Origin: an uncultured Desulfobulbaceae bacterium
Lineage (GTDB): Bacteria > Desulfobacterota > Desulfobulbia > Desulfobulbales > BM004
DNA length: 8,595 nt
NCBI GenBank assembly: GCA_947258675.1
Contig: CAMYJP010000081.1
Coordinates: forward strand, 1-8,595
Reading direction: 5' to 3'
Made by a program: the position numbers and the translations under genes. The stretch's first letter is position 1. Every line of letters starts with the position of its first letter. The notes beneath the pieces are model-generated. The model had not been told where the DNA came from, made no database searches, and saw only the letters and a program-made list of their open reading frames with translations. Below are positions 7,104-8,595 of this stretch, piece by piece.

Positions 7104-7313
7104 CAGTAGAACCCAGTTTTACATTTCAGCTATTATTTTTCATGAAGCATCTGTAATCACAAGCTTGCGCCTGGTTGTATGCCATTTAAAAATCAATATT
7201 TTGTTGTTATCTCAGATTATTGAGTTTGAAATGTTGAACATATTCTAGACCAGAAAAAGGATTTTCGCATCTATTTTCTGTTGGTCTGTGTGCGTTTTAA
7301 TGATGTTTTTTCA

Positions 7314-7354
7314 GATACACTTTTTGTAACTTTTATAGTCAGTTACAGTGTGTC
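7314..7354. repeat. Bulged 13-bp inverted repeat (hairpin) in the intergenic region
   Basis: GATACAC (7314-7320) pairs with GTGTGTC (7348-7354; one G-T wobble) and TGTAAC (7325-7330) pairs with GTTACA (7342-7347). The left arm carries a 4-base TTTT bulge and the loop is 11 bases. It lies outside the putative leader of the DUF2065 mRNA, since the -10 box is at 7401. It could be an operator, a small-RNA structure or a remnant; no T-run follows directly, so a terminator is unlikely. Confidence 0.35.
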
Positions 7355-7376
7355 GGGGATTTATTTGTTTTTATTA

Positions 7377-7406
7377 TTCAGTTGTCTGATCCATAAAAAC
7401 TATAAT
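7377..7406 (+). promoter_or_regulatory. Probable promoter of the DUF2065 gene
   Basis: A perfect TATAAT -10 box lies at 7401-7406. The best -35 is TTCAGT (7377-7382) at 18-base spacing, with only three of six consensus bases, so activation by another factor is possible. Start of transcription near 7413 would leave a leader of about 78 bases before ATG 7491. Confidence 0.4.
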
Positions 7407-7473
7407 AAAATTTTTTATACATGGTTAAGACCTTTCTTTCTAGAGAATGGCCGTTGAAATAGCTCGGCTGTCC

Positions 7474-7491
7474 TGGTAGGATTGTCTACCA
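7474..7491 (+). promoter_or_regulatory. Hairpin enclosing the ribosome binding site of the DUF2065 gene
   Basis: TGGTAG (7474-7479) is the reverse complement of CTACCA (7486-7491), and G7480-T7485 can add a wobble pair, leaving the tetraloop ATTG. The left arm and loop contain the only purine-rich binding site (GGTAGGA, 7475-7481) and the right arm ends on the A of the start codon. Folding would hide the start of translation. Confidence 0.4.
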
Positions 7492-7691
7492 TGAAAATAC
7501 TGGTCACACTCATTGGTCTTGTATTAGTTCTTGAAGGATTGCCATATTTGGCATTTCCTGAGGCAATGCAAAAATGGTTGAAACAGCTTACAAAGACACC
7601 ACCACGCCAGTTGCGTGTCATGGGGTTATTGGCTGTCGGAATTGGTCTGTTGATCTGTTTTATTACCCAGCGAACAGAATGGTTGCAATAA
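7491..7691 (+). CDS. DUF2065 (YjeT-like) small inner-membrane protein
   Basis: A 66-residue protein with two predicted membrane helices, at about residues 3-22 and 43-60, joined by a short basic, amphipathic segment. The pattern VLVLEGLPYLAFPEAMQKW followed by LRVMG matches the DUF2065 family, of which E. coli YjeT (65 residues) is the reference: EGL, a proline soon after, an aliphatic/aromatic-Lys stretch and LR-x-x-G before the second helix. The function of this family is not known to me. ATG 7491 was chosen because GGTAGGA lies 9 bases upstream; a TTG at 7482 in the same frame is inside that spacing and has no binding site. It is preceded by long non-coding DNA and followed, after 162 bases, by the LivJ-like gene on the same strand; co-transcription is possible but not shown. 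Confidence 0.8.
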   Translation: MKILVTLIGLVLVLEGLPYLAFPEAMQKWLKQLTKTPPRQLRVMGLLAVGIGLLICFITQRTEWLQ

Positions 7692-7853
7692 GTGCAAAGT
7701 AGGAAGAATATGGAATCGGAGTATTCGTTACTAAAAGTAATAGTGAGTTGCCGTCTACTGTTATTGAAGTTTGTAAACAATATTCTTGTAAGTAGGTGCT
7801 GATATCCTTTTGCTAACAAAGTAATTTGACCAAAAGAAGAAGGGAGAGAAAAT

Positions 7854-8595
7854 ATGAGACGCCTTACCGGCAAGTTGGTTATGCATATAATTTTTGCTTT
7901 ATTGGCAGGGATACTAACTATTTCATGTGGACAGTCAGAAAAGGAAAATGAAACAACCGGACCTCCGGTAGAACCTTTAAAAAAATCTGATGAACAACTA
8001 AAAAGTGTATCTGAAACCATTAAGCTTGGAATAGCTGGAGCCCATAGTGGCGACCTTGCTTCTTATGGTCTTCCAACCCTTAATGCAGCTGAGCTGATTG
8101 TAGGTTTGATAAACTCGGAGGGAGGGGTTTTGGGCAGGCAGGTGGAAATACTCGCAGAAGATGATGTATGCAAACCTGAAGTAGCTACAAATACTGCCAC
8201 AAAGCTGATTTCACAAGGAGTCCATGGGGTTATAGGACATATATGCAGCGGTGCTACAAAAGCGGCGATGGGAGTCTACAACGAAGCAAAAGTGATAGCA
8301 ATTTCTCCGTCAGCAACAAACCCAGAGCTCACTCAAAGTGGTAATTATAACAATTTTTTCAGGACAATTGCTTCGGATGATGCCCAAGCAAGACTGGAAG
8401 TAGATTTTGTCCTGGATGTTCTAAAGCTTAATAAGATAGCAGTTATTCATGATAAAGGAGACTATGGTAAAGGTTTAGCTGAATTTGCCAAAGATTTTAT
8501 TGAAAAATCAGGGAAGGGATCAGTTGTTTTATACGAAGGGGTTACGCCAGGTGCAGTTGATTACTCAGCTGTGGTTCAGAAAATCAAGCGATCGG
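7854..8595 (+). CDS. Branched-chain amino acid (LivJ-like) ABC transporter substrate-binding lipoprotein, 3' end missing
   Basis: The first 247 residues of a periplasmic binding protein of the Leu/Ile/Val family (Peripla_BP_6 type), which captures amino acids or similar ligands for a LivHMGF-type ABC importer. The start is ATG 7854, with GGGAG 7 bases upstream. Residues 1-24 form a signal peptide with basic RR and K and a hydrophobic core; LTISC (21-25) fits a lipobox, predicting a lipid-modified Cys25, with Gly at +2, so outer-membrane sorting is possible. A charged linker of about 30 residues follows. The domain from Ile56 matches E. coli LivJ closely: DDVCKPE (103-109), IGHICSGAT (127-135), ISPSATNPELTQ (150-161), IAVIHDKGDYGKGLA (195-209). 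Cys106 and Cys131 match LivJ's disulfide, and Ser132 and Thr155 match its ligand-binding Ser and Thr. The true substrate is unknown; transporter genes would be expected beyond the right edge. Confidence 0.92.
   Translation, partial: MRRLTGKLVMHIIFALLAGILTISCGQSEKENETTGPPVEPLKKSDEQLKSVSETIKLGIAGAHSGDLASYGLPTLNAAELIVGLINSEGGVLGRQVEILAEDDVCKPEVATNTATKLISQGVHGVIGHICSGATKAAMGVYNEAKVIAISPSATNPELTQSGNYNNFFRTIASDDAQARLEVDFVLDVLKLNKIAVIHDKGDYGKGLAEFAKDFIEKSGKGSVVLYEGVTPGAVDYSAVVQKIKRS

Larger units (their letters stand above)
6708..7490. other. 783-base non-coding region between purM and the DUF2065 gene
   Basis: I find no protein-coding frame with family features on either strand. The region has three parts. 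6708-6894 is the AT-rich leader and upstream DNA of purM. 6895-7103 is an element bounded by inverted repeats. 7104-7490 is AT-rich DNA upstream of the DUF2065 gene, with two hairpin-forming stretches: a bulged one at 7247-7287, with AGAC/CAGAAAA arms against TTTTCTG/GTCT, and a stronger one at 7314-7354. I did not recognise a riboswitch, tRNA or known small RNA. Confidence 0.6.

Noticed and set aside
7692..7853. Promoter for the LivJ-like gene (TTGCCG near 7748, TGTAAA near 7772)
   Set aside because: Both boxes match the consensus poorly; no better pair was found, so I cannot say whether the gene has its own promoter.
7415..8020. 201-codon minus-strand frame
   Set aside because: It lies antisense to the DUF2065 gene and the start of the LivJ-like gene, both strongly supported, and its translation resembles no family.
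1..8595. CRISPR array, tRNA, rRNA, integrase, toxin-antitoxin or defence genes
   Set aside because: No spaced direct repeats, no tRNA or rRNA signature and no such protein families were found on either strand.

Overview
The window looks like a housekeeping stretch of a moderately AT-rich Gram-negative chromosome. The proteins (an EF-G paralog paired with a MogA/MoaB-type protein, an MurJ flippase, and a LivJ-like binding lipoprotein) most resemble what I know from sulfate-reducing and related Deltaproteobacteria (Desulfobacterota). That placement is inference from protein flavour; no rRNA or other taxonomic marker is present. I did not find a clearly new multi-gene system. The most unusual items are a divergent EF-G, a small MITE-like inverted-repeat element, and structured non-coding DNA upstream of a DUF2065 gene.

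Layout. Positions 1-400 hold no recognisable gene. rsmE (401-1159, +) encodes the 16S rRNA m3U1498 methyltransferase and meets murJ (1170-2774, -), the lipid II flippase, tail to tail with 10 bases between them. A 258-base divergent region separates murJ from an EF-G paralog (3033-5096, +). A MogA/MoaB-family molybdopterin adenylyltransferase (5133-5642, +) follows 36 bases later, probably in the same transcript. This gene meets purM (5649-6707, -), the AIR synthetase of purine biosynthesis, tail to tail with a 6-base gap. A weak hairpin terminator overlaps the mog stop codon.

Positions 6708-7490 (783 bases) are non-coding. They contain an inverted repeat in the purM leader, a roughly 209-bp element bounded by imperfect terminal inverted repeats (6895-7103), a long bulged hairpin (7314-7354), and a consensus -10 box (7401-7406). 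A DUF2065/YjeT-type two-helix membrane protein (7491-7691, +) follows; its ribosome binding site lies inside a hairpin touching the start codon. The window ends within a branched-chain amino acid (LivJ-like) substrate-binding lipoprotein (7854-8595, +, 3' end missing).

The genes do not form one pathway. They cover ribosome modification, translation elongation, peptidoglycan precursor export, molybdenum cofactor assembly, purine synthesis and amino-acid uptake. The only likely co-transcribed pair is EF-G plus mog.
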